A stretch of DNA of 57,734 nt. Source: an uncultured Bacteroidales bacterium. GTDB lineage: Bacteria; Bacteroidota; Bacteroidia; Bacteroidales; P3. The position numbers and the translations under genes are program-made. Below the pieces are notes generated by a model, which had not been told where the DNA came from, searched no databases, and saw nothing but the letters and a program-made list of their open reading frames with translations. This document shows, in pieces, positions 48,232-57,607 of the stretch (positions are counted from its first letter, which is position 1; the number at the start of each line of letters is the position of its first letter). The stretch lies in NCBI GenBank assembly GCA_900318835.1, contig ONLW01000015.1, positions 1-57,734 on the forward strand, read 5' to 3'.

Positions 48232-51200
48232 ATGCGCTTAAAACGCCATATCCTATTGCTACTGTGCCTTTTGTCTGGCACCATAGCCTTTGCCCAGAAG
48301 GCGAAAACACCACCACTGAGCATCCAAGAGGTGGGCAATGGGGAGTTAGAGGTACATTTCCATTTCTCCGGGGTAGGGCTGATGGTTGTCGGCTGGGACT
48401 ATCACGAAATCACAAGCGACTGCCTGTTTTTGGGCAATGGTCCTGTGGGAAACCCCAACCTTCCGACAATCAGCACCTTGATACGCCTTCCCGAAGGCAG
48501 CACCCTAATGGTGAACGATGTAAAGGGCGAGGCGGTGACCACCAAGGGCTTTTTTGTTTTCGGCGACGAGAACTGCCTTGTGGCACCCATCACCGAGGGA
48601 TGGTTCAAAGACCGAGGGTGGCCCGGCTACGAGCCTAATTACAAAGTTTATAACACTGACGACTGGTATCGCGGAGGTGACATGCTGGAGGTTGAGCATG
48701 TGGGTCGCATGGGGAACGAGGAGGTCTATCGCCTGACAGTGAGGCCTGTAGAATACAATCCTGTGAGAGGAGACCTGCGGGAATGGCCCACAATCAGAGC
48801 CACTCTAAAAGTAGGGAACGTTTCTCCGCTCCCCTCAAAGGAGGACAGATTGCTTATTGTCTCGCGACCGGAGTTTGAGGCTGGTTTGCAGCCGTTTGTG
48901 CAGTGGAAACGACAAGAAGGCTACGACGTGGAGGAACTCTACGTCAACACCCATAAGCGCGACAGCATCAAGGAAATGATGCGGCCTTTCTTTGCGAACA
49001 ACAATCCGGTGCATCCTGCGCCAAATTACATCTTATTGGTGGGCGATGCCGCTCAGATACAGGCTTTTATCGGAAACACTTCGCTCCAAAGTGAGGAACA
49101 TATCACCGACCTCTACTATGCCGACTTTTCGGGCGACTACCTGCCCGAGTCCATGTTGGGCCGCTGGCCGGTGAACGACACCACCGAACTGCGCGCCGTG
49201 GTGGAGAAAACGCTTCGTTATGAGCAGTTTGACGGCATCGACACCCTCCAACTGAGACGCATGCTACTGGTGGCAGGAAAAGAGACTGCCACCCCTGCGC
49301 CCTTGACCACTAACGGACAGGTAAACTACCTGAAGCAGGAAATAAAATCATCTCACCCAGAGATAGATACACTCTGCTATTACAATCCACAGTCGGGCGA
49401 GCAGCTCGACTCCGTTGTAGCTGACCTTGGTCTCGGTGTAGGCCTGCTGAACTACACGGCCCACTGCACCGAAGCGGGTTGGAACTCGCCGGCGCTGACC
49501 ATCGGACGTGTGGAAGAAGCCCACGAAACCCAGCCCATGGTCTACGTGAACAACTGTTGCAGAAGCAATTCCTTCGCCGGAACATGCTTCGGAGAACAAC
49601 TGCTGCGACTGCCAGTGGGGGGCGGTGTGGGAGTAATTGGTGCCACTACATCAACCCTTTGGTACGAAGATTATTTCTGGGCCATAGGTCCGAAATACCC
49701 CATCAGTCTCACCGCAGCCTATGACAGCACGGCCAGTGGCGCCTTCGACGCCTTGATTGGTCGCCAGCCCTCCATCACCACCATGGGTGAGTTACTCGCA
49801 GCAGGGAATCTGGCAGTTACAGCATCGGGGTCCTACTATGACAAGTTCTACTGGGAGGTCTACTGCCTCTTCGGTGATCCCACATTGAGACCTTGGGTCG
49901 GTGTTCCCCAAGAGATTGACTTTCACCTTACCAACAATTTTTACAACGGGCAGAACCAAGTGTATGTGGACGGCACTATCGGCGCCACCATCTCCCTCAT
50001 GCAAGGCAATGAGGTACTGGGGCACTCCGTCATCGGGCCTTCAGGCACCGCTACCATCAATCTCAGCCGCACACTCGACACTCTACCAGTAATCCTCACA
50101 GCCTCAGGTGCAAACCTGCGTCCACGCATAGACACTTTCACCGTGGAGACCATGGAACACGGCGTGACTTTGCGCAACGTGGTAGTGACCGACAGTACGG
50201 TGCATTGCATGGTAGAGAATATTGGCAATCTGCGTTACGACAGCCTCCGAGTGGTACTTAGTCAGACTATTGACCAGTCCAACGGCGCACTGATAGCAGA
50301 ACAGCTTTTGGTCATCGACTCGCTGTTGCCGCATTGCCAGAGTGAGGCGACACTGCCGGTGACGGTACTGGAAATCGGTCAGTGGCCATTATGGCAAGCC
50401 ACACTCTCCATCCGGAGCGACAGCATGGAGTGCAGACTTGACCTCGCCCATGCTCTTCCCTCCTCCAATCCCACCCTCAGCCTAAAGCTACTCAACGCCG
50501 ACGGCAGCGAACCTCGACGCATACTTCCAGGACACAGTTACCAACTGACAGCCACCACCACCGGCCATTACGATTCCTTGTGGCTCGAAGTACAAGACCT
50601 GCCCATTGGCAGCAGCCTGGCCTCGGCCGACACCATATTCGACTTCACCACATCCGACAGTCTTAGCGCACTAGCCATTGGCAGCACCCTGCAGTTGGGC
50701 CATTGGACTGACCACCAACTCTATTGGCTCGAGCCCTGCCAGCGCATCGAGAGTTTCGAGCACGGCTTCGACAGTCACCCTTGGCGAAACAGCAACCGTA
50801 TAGCCTGGGTGATAGACAGCGCCGTAAGCCACTCTGGACGTTTCAGCGCCCGTTCGGGAGCCATCGGCGATGGCTTGTCAACACAATTGTGCCTCGAAGT
50901 GGAGATGCTGATGCGCGACACCATAAGCTACTGGGTCAAAACCTCGACCGAGGGCGGTGGCGACAAGATGGTCTTCTCCGTCGACGGCTATGGTTTTATT
51001 CCCGAAGCCTGGGGCGACATGGATTGGGACCACCGTATTCATGTTCTGAACGCCGGTCACCACACCATCTGCTGGCGCTACACCAAGGATGCTTCTGGTA
51101 GCCGCGGTAGCGACTGCGTGTGGATCGACGACCTGCAGATTCCTCTGGCCCTGTGGGATACAGCTTATGTATGGGACTGTCTTGTACCGACAGTGGGGAT

Positions 51201-51456
51201 TGAGCCTCCACAAATGACAGTATTGCCGATGACGATTTTTCCCAATCCCGCCACGGACCAGGTGTGGATTGCCGGGCCACATGACACCGAGGTCCGTATC
51301 TCCGATGCCCTCGGACGCACACTCGCCACCTTCACACTGACCAGGGAAGAAGCATACCGCTGGGACGCCACAGCGCTGCCGACAGGCATCTACTTCGCCA
51401 CCAGCATCATTGACGGACAACATCATACACAGAAAATTATTCTCTTAAACCACTAG
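48232..51456 (+). CDS. Gingipain-type C25 cysteine protease with T9SS sorting domain
   Basis: The 1074-residue secreted protease has a signal peptide (MRLKRHILLLLCLLSGTIAFA), a propeptide, and the C25 catalytic domain: His411 in NYTAHCTEAGW and Cys443 in YVNNCCRSNSFAG, matching YTGHG and GNCC of RgpB in spacing (32 versus 33 residues). TSTLWYEDYFWAIG is typical of gingipains, more than of the sortase PorU. After that come Ig-like regions and a C-terminal domain (IFPNPATDQVWI...SDALGRTLATF...LPTGIYFATSI...KIILLNH). The GH-G of gingipains is replaced by AH-C here. First gene of a five-gene operon containing rnpA. Confidence 0.88.
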   Translation: MRLKRHILLLLCLLSGTIAFAQKAKTPPLSIQEVGNGELEVHFHFSGVGLMVVGWDYHEITSDCLFLGNGPVGNPNLPTISTLIRLPEGSTLMVNDVKGEAVTTKGFFVFGDENCLVAPITEGWFKDRGWPGYEPNYKVYNTDDWYRGGDMLEVEHVGRMGNEEVYRLTVRPVEYNPVRGDLREWPTIRATLKVGNVSPLPSKEDRLLIVSRPEFEAGLQPFVQWKRQEGYDVEELYVNTHKRDSIKEMMRPFFANNNPVHPAPNYILLVGDAAQIQAFIGNTSLQSEEHITDLYYADFSGDYLPESMLGRWPVNDTTELRAVVEKTLRYEQFDGIDTLQLRRMLLVAGKETATPAPLTTNGQVNYLKQEIKSSHPEIDTLCYYNPQSGEQLDSVVADLGLGVGLLNYTAHCTEAGWNSPALTIGRVEEAHETQPMVYVNNCCRSNSFAGTCFGEQLLRLPVGGGVGVIGATTSTLWYEDYFWAIGPKYPISLTAAYDSTASGAFDALIGRQPSITTMGELLAAGNLAVTASGSYYDKFYWEVYCLFGDPTLRPWVGVPQEIDFHLTNNFYNGQNQVYVDGTIGATISLMQGNEVLGHSVIGPSGTATINLSRTLDTLPVILTASGANLRPRIDTFTVETMEHGVTLRNVVVTDSTVHCMVENIGNLRYDSLRVVLSQTIDQSNGALIAEQLLVIDSLLPHCQSEATLPVTVLEIGQWPLWQATLSIRSDSMECRLDLAHALPSSNPTLSLKLLNADGSEPRRILPGHSYQLTATTTGHYDSLWLEVQDLPIGSSLASADTIFDFTTSDSLSALAIGSTLQLGHWTDHQLYWLEPCQRIESFEHGFDSHPWRNSNRIAWVIDSAVSHSGRFSARSGAIGDGLSTQLCLEVEMLMRDTISYWVKTSTEGGGDKMVFSVDGYGFIPEAWGDMDWDHRIHVLNAGHHTICWRYTKDASGSRGSDCVWIDDLQIPLALWDTAYVWDCLVPTVGIEPPQMTVLPMTIFPNPATDQVWIAGPHDTEVRISDALGRTLATFTLTREEAYRWDATALPTGIYFATSIIDGQHHTQKIILLNH

Positions 51457-51460
51457 CACC

Positions 51461-52309
51461 ATGCCGGAAAACCTCAATGACACCTTAAACCTGACAGCAC
51501 TGCCTTTCTGGCAATGGAACCTCCAGGAGAATCCATTGACGGAGGTCGACACGGGTATTCCGTTCGACTCCATCCATCGTCCACGCGAGGTGAAGGACAC
51601 CGTGTTCCGCAAGTCAATGTTCCAACGCCACTCACTGCAGGTACAGCACAGCCATGTTGTGGTGCGCCCCGAAAACCACGAGCCCGCCTGGATTTTCGTC
51701 TCCTTGCTGCTGCTCACGGGACTGATATGTCTCTATTTCCATCTACGGAAAATCAAGCTTTTTACGCTACTTAGAGCACTCATCGACCGTCGTGCGATGG
51801 ATCGCCTAGCGCGTGACTGCAACCTGAATCGCACCACTCTCATGCTACCCATGGGCCTGCTGCTGGTAGCAGCAATAAGCCTACCTATACACCGCATGGC
51901 GCTGCCACAGACAAGCCTCTGGGGATACCTGCTGCTTGCTGCCGGTTTGGGGCTGCTTTACATTCTCCGCAACGCCATCCTGCGACTGCTGGGAAACACC
52001 TTCGAGAACCGCCAAGCAGTGGTGCTCTACATCACCAACAACTATCTCTTCCATATGCTGGAAGCATTGGTAGTCACGGTGATACTCTTCCCCTTCTTCT
52101 ACCTGCCGGGGGCACAAACAACACTGTTTTCCTTCATCGTGGGATTCGTTGCAATTGCCTTCACGGTACGCTTCGTACGAGGGGTAAAAATATTTTTAAC
52201 ACTTCCAAATAGCTCCAGTTTCTATCTTTTTTACTATCTTTGCATTGTCGAAATAATACCAATTTTGGCACTCACAAAATGGATTATATACAATAATTCA
52301 GCAAATTAA
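51461..52309 (+). CDS. DUF4271 membrane protein
   Basis: The 282-residue protein has an N-terminal soluble part (about 70 residues) and roughly six membrane segments (IFVSLLLLTGLICLYFHLR, LMLPMGLLLVAAISL, GYLLLAAGLGLLYIL, LEALVVTVILFPFFYL, IVGFVAIAFTVRF, YLCIVEIIPILALTKW). It matches DUF4271, a Bacteroidota family of unknown function that is commonly next to the HemD-like gene, as it is here (19 bp). Confidence 0.88.
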   Translation: MPENLNDTLNLTALPFWQWNLQENPLTEVDTGIPFDSIHRPREVKDTVFRKSMFQRHSLQVQHSHVVVRPENHEPAWIFVSLLLLTGLICLYFHLRKIKLFTLLRALIDRRAMDRLARDCNLNRTTLMLPMGLLLVAAISLPIHRMALPQTSLWGYLLLAAGLGLLYILRNAILRLLGNTFENRQAVVLYITNNYLFHMLEALVVTVILFPFFYLPGAQTTLFSFIVGFVAIAFTVRFVRGVKIFLTLPNSSSFYLFYYLCIVEIIPILALTKWIIYNNSAN

Positions 52310-52328
52310 GAAGAATACCAGTTAGAGA

Positions 52329-53441
52329 ATGAAGATAAAAAAAATACTCATTTCGCAGCCGGCACCCGCCGATTTAGAGAAATCGCCCTATAGAAATCTC
52401 ATCAACAAGCACAATGTAGACATCACCTTCTTCAAATTTTTTGAAGTCGTCGGCATCCCCGTCTCCGAATTCCGCAAAACACGTATCCACATTAGCGAAT
52501 ACAGCGCCATCATCTTCAACAGCAAGAATTCGATTGACCATTTCTTCCGCATGCTTAAAGAGTTGCGTGAAACTGTCAGCGAAGAGATGAAGTATTTCTG
52601 CTCCACCGAGGCCATCGCACTCTACCTGCAGAACTACATCCAGTACCGCAAGCGCAAGGTATTCTTTGGCAACCAATATTTCTCCGACCTACTGGAGGTG
52701 ATGAGCAAACACCGCGACGAGAAGTTCCTCTTTCCGTGCAGCGACGAAAAACAGACCGAATACACCAAGGCTCTCGACAAGGCCAAGTTCAAATACACCA
52801 AAGCGCCAATGTACACCTCAGCCCCCAAAGACCTCACCAAGTTCAAGCTTGAGGAGTATGACGCCATCGCACTTTTCTCCCCCATCGGAGTGCGCAGTTT
52901 GGTGAAAAGTTTCCCCGACATCAAGAACCGCAACATCACCATCGCCGCCTTCGGCACCTCGACGCATGCCGCCCTCAAGGAGCAAGGCATCAAGCTCACC
53001 ATCGCCGCTCCCACCCAGTCGGCCCCCTCGATGGCCATGGCCATTGAGAACTACATCATGGGCAAAGAACCCGACACCGTCATCGCCTCGAAGGGTGAGT
53101 TGGTGAAACACAGCGTGAAAAACACCATCGGCACAACGGTGAAAAAGGTCAAGCCCGTCATCGCCAACAAGGAGATTTACAAGCAACGCATGGAGGAGAA
53201 GAAAGCCCAAGCCGCTGCACGTCGTGCCGCCCGCGCCGCCGAGCGCGCCAAAGCCGAGGAAGCCAAAGCCAAGGCAGAGAAAGCGAAAGAGGAGAAAGCG
53301 AAAGTCGAGAAGGCCAAGGTCGCCACAACCAAAGTCGTGAAAGCCACCCCTACCAAGCCCAAAGTGGCCGCCACAGCCAAACCCAAGACTGCCGCTGCCA
53401 AGCCCAAGACTGCCACCAAGAAGGCAAGTGCCAAGAAGTAA
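52329..53441 (+). CDS. HemD-like (uroporphyrinogen-III synthase fold) protein with basic tail
   Basis: A 370-residue protein. Residues 1-250 resemble uroporphyrinogen-III synthase (ILISQPAPADLEKSPYRNL, YSAIIFNSKNSIDHFF, EEYDAIALFSPIGVRSLVKSFP, AFGTSTHAALKEQG). The last 95 residues are a low-complexity Lys/Ala/Pro/Thr tail. No other haem gene is in the window, and the genomic context is always rnpA/yidD in Bacteroidota, so a role other than tetrapyrrole synthesis is plausible. The enzyme assignment itself is only by fold. Confidence 0.8.
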   Translation: MKIKKILISQPAPADLEKSPYRNLINKHNVDITFFKFFEVVGIPVSEFRKTRIHISEYSAIIFNSKNSIDHFFRMLKELRETVSEEMKYFCSTEAIALYLQNYIQYRKRKVFFGNQYFSDLLEVMSKHRDEKFLFPCSDEKQTEYTKALDKAKFKYTKAPMYTSAPKDLTKFKLEEYDAIALFSPIGVRSLVKSFPDIKNRNITIAAFGTSTHAALKEQGIKLTIAAPTQSAPSMAMAIENYIMGKEPDTVIASKGELVKHSVKNTIGTTVKKVKPVIANKEIYKQRMEEKKAQAAARRAARAAERAKAEEAKAKAEKAKEEKAKVEKAKVATTKVVKATPTKPKVAATAKPKTAAAKPKTATKKASAKK

Positions 53442-53443
53442 CG

Positions 53444-53827
53444 ATGGCCTTCACATTCAAGAAAGAAGAACGATTGTGCAGCCGTCAGCTGATTGACCAG
53501 CTCTACGAAGAGGGGCACCGGTTGAGGGCTTTCCCTTATAGCGTCCAGTGGCTTATAGTCCCAGACCTTTCACCTTGTCAGGTGATGATTGTGGCTCCAA
53601 AAAGGAAATTCCGCCATGCCGTAGACCGCAACCGTGTGCGACGCCTGACACGTGAATGCTACCGTCTGCGCAAGCACACACTCTATCAATTCCTCAAGGA
53701 ACACGGCATCGGCATCGTCTTCTCGATGGTCTATATCCACAACGAAATCATGTCCTACGAACAGTTGAGCCACAAGATGGACAAACTGCTGGCAGCGTTG
53801 GAGAAAGACATAACCGCCACGCTATGA
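53444..53827 (+). CDS. rnpA: Ribonuclease P protein component
   Basis: The protein subunit that assists the RNase P RNA in tRNA 5'-end maturation. The 127-residue protein has the RNR motif region [23 protein letters not shown] and the N-terminal [11 protein letters not shown]. It starts 2 bp after the HemD-like stop and overlaps yidD by 4 bp (ATGA). Confidence 0.95.
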   Translation: MAFTFKKEERLCSRQLIDQLYEEGHRLRAFPYSVQWLIVPDLSPCQVMIVAPKRKFRHAVDRNRVRRLTRECYRLRKHTLYQFLKEHGIGIVFSMVYIHNEIMSYEQLSHKMDKLLAALEKDITATL

Positions 53828-54048
53828 AATTCAAGCCTCTTTCGTGGCTGATGCTGGCCTTGATAGCATTCTACCGCACCTGCATCTCGCCACTCACGCC
53901 ACCTGCCTGCCGCTACACGCCCACCTGCTCCCAATACGCACAAGAGGCCATACGCAAGTACGGCCCCTTCAAAGGTGGATGGCTGGCACTGAAGCGCATC
54001 CTCCGTTGCAACCCATGGGGCGGCTCGGGATACGATCCAGTACCCTAA
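53824..54048 (+). CDS. yidD: Membrane protein insertion efficiency factor YidD
   Basis: The 74-residue protein starts at the ATG at 53824, overlapping rnpA. It has one amphipathic helix ([18 protein letters not shown]) and the signature [41 protein letters not shown]. It assists YidC; the neighbourhood rnpA-yidD is universal. Converges with ribE; 3 bp separate the stops. Confidence 0.96.
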   Translation: MKFKPLSWLMLALIAFYRTCISPLTPPACRYTPTCSQYAQEAIRKYGPFKGGWLALKRILRCNPWGGSGYDPVP

Positions 54049-54051
54049 TCC

Positions 54052-54663
54052 TTATTTCTGTGCAGCCATATACTGCTCCAGCAGGCGCTGGACATATTTT
54101 CCAAAGACGTCGAACTCGATGTTGACCACCGTGCCGGGACGGAAACCGTGGAAGTTGGTCACCTTATAAGTATAAGGTATGATAGCCACACTGAACATGC
54201 CGGGATCGGAATCCACCACTGTCAGGCTCACTCCATTGATGCTGATGGAACCCTTGGGCACCGTGATGGAGGGTGCGTTCTTGGCATCGTACTCGAAGTA
54301 GAAGCGCCACGAACCGTTGTCGTCCACCACCTTGGTACAAGTAGCAGTCTGGTCGACATGTCCTTGAACAATGTGGCCGTCGAAACGGCCATCCATACGC
54401 ATTGAGCGCTCCACATTGACTTCTGTACCCACCTGCCAGGTGCCAAGGTTGGTCTTGAGCATCGTCTCATCCATGGCGGTGACAACATATTGTTTCTTAA
54501 CCTTGTCGACCTTGACCACCGTCAGGCAGCAGCCGTCGTGGGCCATGCTCTGGTCAATGGCCAACTCGTCGCCAAAAGGCACTTCGAGGGTGAAGTGGTA
54601 GTTGGTATTCTCTTTCTCTATCTTGACGACCTTGGCCGTCGTCTCAATGATTCCTGTAAACAT
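54052..54663 (-). CDS. ribE: Riboflavin synthase, alpha subunit
   Basis: Riboflavin synthase dismutates two 6,7-dimethyl-8-ribityllumazine to riboflavin. The 203-residue protein starts at the ATG at 54663 (MFTGIIETTAK) and contains two lumazine-binding repeats: MFTGIIE...SMAHDGCCLTVV and VQGHVDQTAT...GSISINGVSLTVV. A 19-residue upstream extension is not family-like. Upstream lies GGTAGG element copy 5. Confidence 0.95.
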   Translation of the reverse strand: MFTGIIETTAKVVKIEKENTNYHFTLEVPFGDELAIDQSMAHDGCCLTVVKVDKVKKQYVVTAMDETMLKTNLGTWQVGTEVNVERSMRMDGRFDGHIVQGHVDQTATCTKVVDDNGSWRFYFEYDAKNAPSITVPKGSISINGVSLTVVDSDPGMFSVAIIPYTYKVTNFHGFRPGTVVNIEFDVFGKYVQRLLEQYMAAQK

Positions 54664-54744
54664 AATCAATAGTCTTTTTTCTAGTAACGTCCGACGGGCT
54701 AAAATATTGTTACATGACACAAATAGTTTTCACCCTGCGAAAAA

Positions 54745-54821
54745 CCTACCATCACCCACCATGGTAGGTAATGGGTAGGGGTTGAGTAGGAGATGGGTAA
54801 GAGTTGAGAAAGAGTTGACAG
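54745..54821. repeat. GGTAGG-family intergenic element, copy 5
   Basis: Left arm CCTACCATCACCCA, centre CCATGG, right units GGTAGGTAAT, GGGTAGGGGTT, GAGTAGGAGAT, GGGTAAGAGTT, GAGAAAGAGTT, ending GACAG. The 11-bp unit layout matches copy 2. It lies between codirectional ribE and the DPP IV gene, upstream of ribE. Confidence 0.85.
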
Positions 54822-54869
54822 ATAGACAAATCTAATTCCCAGCCACTTACAGACAGATAATAACGCGCC

Positions 54870-56855
54870 TTATTTCAGAAAATCTTCATAGTATTGGAAC
54901 ATCTTCTGGTAGAGGTGTAAACGCTCACGTCCCAACACGTTATGCTCGTGATGGGGGTAGACGAAGTAGTCGACCTGACGGTAGTTGTTGATGCAACGCT
55001 CGATGAACTCCAACGAGTGTTGCCAGACGACGGTGTTATCCTCGGCACCGTGGATGACGAGCAGACGGCCTTCGAGGTTCTTGGCTTTGTTGAGCAGGCA
55101 GTTGGCCTCATAGCCCTCAGGGTTCTCCTGAGGAGTGTCCATATAACGCTCGCCGTACATAATCTCGTACCACTTCCAATCGATGACGGGGCCACCGGCG
55201 CAACCCACCTTGAAGACCTCGGGATGTGCCAGCTTCATGGTGATGGTCATGAAGCCGCCAAAGCTCCAACCTTCTACACCCATGCGGTCTTGGTCGACAT
55301 AGGGCAGACCCTTGAGGAATTTGACGCCCTCCATCTGGTCGGCCATCTCAATCTCGCCAAGGTGGCGGTGGGTGCAGCTCTCGAACTCGAAGCCTCTGTT
55401 GTCGGTGCCGCGATTATCGACGGTGAACACCACATAGCCCTGCTGGGCAAGGAACATGAAGTAGAGGTTGCCGCCACCCAGCCAGCTGTCAGTCACCAAC
55501 TGCGAGTGCGGGCCGCCATAAACATAAACCAGCGTGGGGTATTTCTTGCCCTTCTCCATATTGGGAGGCGTAATCAAGCGGTAGTAGAGGTCGGTCACAC
55601 CATCGGCAGCCTTGATGGTGCCGAGTTTCACCTCGGGCATAGCATAGTCCTTCAGGGGATTCTCTGAACGGTAGAGCTGATGTCTGCCCACCACCAAATT
55701 CTGCTTATGTTTACCTTCTACATAATCGGCAGCAGCAGGCACATCAACCGACGAATATACATCAATCCAGTACTTGCCAGTCTCGCTGATAACAACCGAG
55801 TGGGTACCTTTTTTGTTTGTGAGGGGATACTTTTTCCCGTCCTTCAGGTTCACGCGGTAAGCGTCGCGCCCAGCGAGGTTGTCCTCATTGGCATAGATGA
55901 AGATGTTCTCGCCTTTCTTGTCGAACTGGATGAATCCTTCGACCTCATATTCGCCTTTAGTCACCTGTTTCACCAGCGTGCCGTCGATATTATATAGGTA
56001 GAGGTGCTTGTAGCCGTCGCGCATCGAATACCAGAGGAACTGGTCGCCCTTGGGGGTGAAAATCATGGGCTCGCAGGGCTCGACGTAGCGGGGGTTGGTC
56101 TCCTCGAAGAGTACCTTCACGAAGGCTCCCGTAACGGCGTCGTACTGTTCGAGCCACATGTGGTTCTGCTCGCGGTTGATTTTGGCGATGAACACATACC
56201 TCTCGTCAGGACTCCAGGCAATATTGGTGAGGTACATCTCGCGCTCGTGGACAGTGGTGTCCTTGCGGGTATTGAGATAGACCAGTTTCTCCGTCTTCGT
56301 ATTCCACACGCCCACCGTCACCTCGTGGCTCTTCATGCCGGCCATGGGGTACTTGATGTTGCGTACCTCGGCCTCACGGGCCTTGGTGTTGACGATGGGG
56401 TAGTCGACCACCATGCTTTGGTCCATGCGGTAGAAAGCCAGACGGGTCTCCTTGGGCGACCAGAAAAGGCCTCCGTCGATGCCGAACTCGTTGCGGTGGA
56501 CACTCTCGCCGAGAACGATGTCATAGCCATCACCGTGCTCCACGAGCTTGCCGTCGACATAGAGGTTGCCCTCCTTCTTCTCCACACGCTCGTCCTTGGC
56601 GGGCTGCATCTTCTCCTTGAACATCTCACGTTCCTTGGCGGTCATCGCGCGCTCCTTCTTCCCGTCGAAAAGCATGTAAGCAGTGTCCTTAAGGTACATC
56701 ACATTGTTGGTGCCCGGAACAAAGGTAAATCCGCGCATCTCGCGCTGGGGGTACAAGCTATGGTCCATCAGCTGATCCCACTGCAGAAGCTTCTCCTGCG
56801 AAAAAGCGGTGCCAGCCATCAGCAGCACCGCAAGAGTCATAAGTACTTTTCTCAT
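54870..56855 (-). CDS. S9B prolyl peptidase (DPP IV-type), exported
   Basis: This 661-residue protein has a signal peptide (MRKVLMTLAVLLMAGTAFS), a DPP IV-type propeller (SPKETRLAFYRMD, NIAWSPDERYVFIA, DQFLWYSMRDGYKHLYLYN) and an alpha/beta-hydrolase domain with the nucleophile Ser in GWSFGGF, Asp in HGAEDNTV and His in PHHEHNVLG. Such enzymes remove Xaa-Pro dipeptides from imported or surface peptides. Begins 1 bp after the stop of the GT2 gene; co-transcribed. Confidence 0.92.
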   Translation of the reverse strand: MRKVLMTLAVLLMAGTAFSQEKLLQWDQLMDHSLYPQREMRGFTFVPGTNNVMYLKDTAYMLFDGKKERAMTAKEREMFKEKMQPAKDERVEKKEGNLYVDGKLVEHGDGYDIVLGESVHRNEFGIDGGLFWSPKETRLAFYRMDQSMVVDYPIVNTKAREAEVRNIKYPMAGMKSHEVTVGVWNTKTEKLVYLNTRKDTTVHEREMYLTNIAWSPDERYVFIAKINREQNHMWLEQYDAVTGAFVKVLFEETNPRYVEPCEPMIFTPKGDQFLWYSMRDGYKHLYLYNIDGTLVKQVTKGEYEVEGFIQFDKKGENIFIYANEDNLAGRDAYRVNLKDGKKYPLTNKKGTHSVVISETGKYWIDVYSSVDVPAAADYVEGKHKQNLVVGRHQLYRSENPLKDYAMPEVKLGTIKAADGVTDLYYRLITPPNMEKGKKYPTLVYVYGGPHSQLVTDSWLGGGNLYFMFLAQQGYVVFTVDNRGTDNRGFEFESCTHRHLGEIEMADQMEGVKFLKGLPYVDQDRMGVEGWSFGGFMTITMKLAHPEVFKVGCAGGPVIDWKWYEIMYGERYMDTPQENPEGYEANCLLNKAKNLEGRLLVIHGAEDNTVVWQHSLEFIERCINNYRQVDYFVYPHHEHNVLGRERLHLYQKMFQYYEDFLK

Positions 56856-56856
56856 A

Positions 56857-57582
56857 TCAATAGTTTCTCCAATTTCTAAATCTCAGGTTGAATACGCCAA
56901 AGAAAGCTTCCTTGAAAATCTTCATGCTCATCTTGCTGACACCGAGGACGCGGTCAGTAAAAATGATGGGCACCTCGTAGACCCTGAAGCCCAGTCGCGT
57001 AGCCGTGTACTTCATCTCAATCTGGAAGGCATAGCCCACGAACTTCACCTTGTCGAACTTCATCTTCTCAAGCACGCGGCGGCTCCAGCAGACGAAGCCG
57101 GCGGTGGCATCGCAGACTTTCATACCGGTAACGATACGAACATATTTCGAGGCATAGTAGCTCATCATCAAACGGCCCATAGGCCAGTTGACCACCGAAA
57201 TCTTGCCACCCACATAGCGCGAGCCCACCACCACATCGCCCTTGCCCGAAGAGCAGGCATCGTAGAGACGGATGAGGTCGTCGGGGTTGTGGCTAAAGTC
57301 GGCATCCATCTCAATCATGTAGTCATAGCCGTGCTCGTTGCCCCAGCGCATGCCGTCGAGGTAAGCGGTGCCGAGACCCAGTTTTCCTTTACGTTCTACA
57401 ATGAAAAGACGTTCGGGAAACTCCCGCATCAGTCGCTTCACGATATCGGCCGTACCATCGGGTGAGTTGTCCTCGATGATAAGCATATCAAACTCTTTTT
57501 CGAGAGAGAAGACCTTGCGGATGATGGCTTCAATATTCTCCTTCTCGTTGTAAGTTGGGGTAATAACCAGTGTGTCTGACAT
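56857..57582 (-). CDS. Family 2 glycosyltransferase, polyprenol-phosphate mannosyl/glucosyltransferase type
   Basis: The 241-residue GT2 has the start ATG at 57582 (MSDTLVITPTYNEKEN) and the signatures IIEDNSPDGTADIV, GKLGLGTAY, MDADFSHNPDDL and a C-terminal RVYEVPIIFTDR. This matches dolichol-phosphate-mannose synthase-like (DPM1) enzymes, which transfer a sugar from the nucleotide to polyprenyl phosphate. No C-terminal membrane segments, so the soluble class. Leading gene of the GT2-DPP IV unit. Confidence 0.92.
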   Translation of the reverse strand: MSDTLVITPTYNEKENIEAIIRKVFSLEKEFDMLIIEDNSPDGTADIVKRLMREFPERLFIVERKGKLGLGTAYLDGMRWGNEHGYDYMIEMDADFSHNPDDLIRLYDACSSGKGDVVVGSRYVGGKISVVNWPMGRLMMSYYASKYVRIVTGMKVCDATAGFVCWSRRVLEKMKFDKVKFVGYAFQIEMKYTATRLGFRVYEVPIIFTDRVLGVSKMSMKIFKEAFFGVFNLRFRNWRNY

Positions 57583-57607
57583 ATCTTTTCCGTTTAGAAT
57601 TGGATTG

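Noticed and set aside
48232-51456. PorU (T9SS sortase) as the identity of the C25 protein
   Set aside because: The catalytic region matches gingipains (NNCC, WYEDYFWAIG) better than PorU, and it carries its own T9SS C-terminal domain with export-type features.
54664-54744. FMN riboswitch upstream of ribE
   Set aside because: None of the conserved RFN helices is visible in the available upstream sequence; the region is AT-rich then enters the repeat element.
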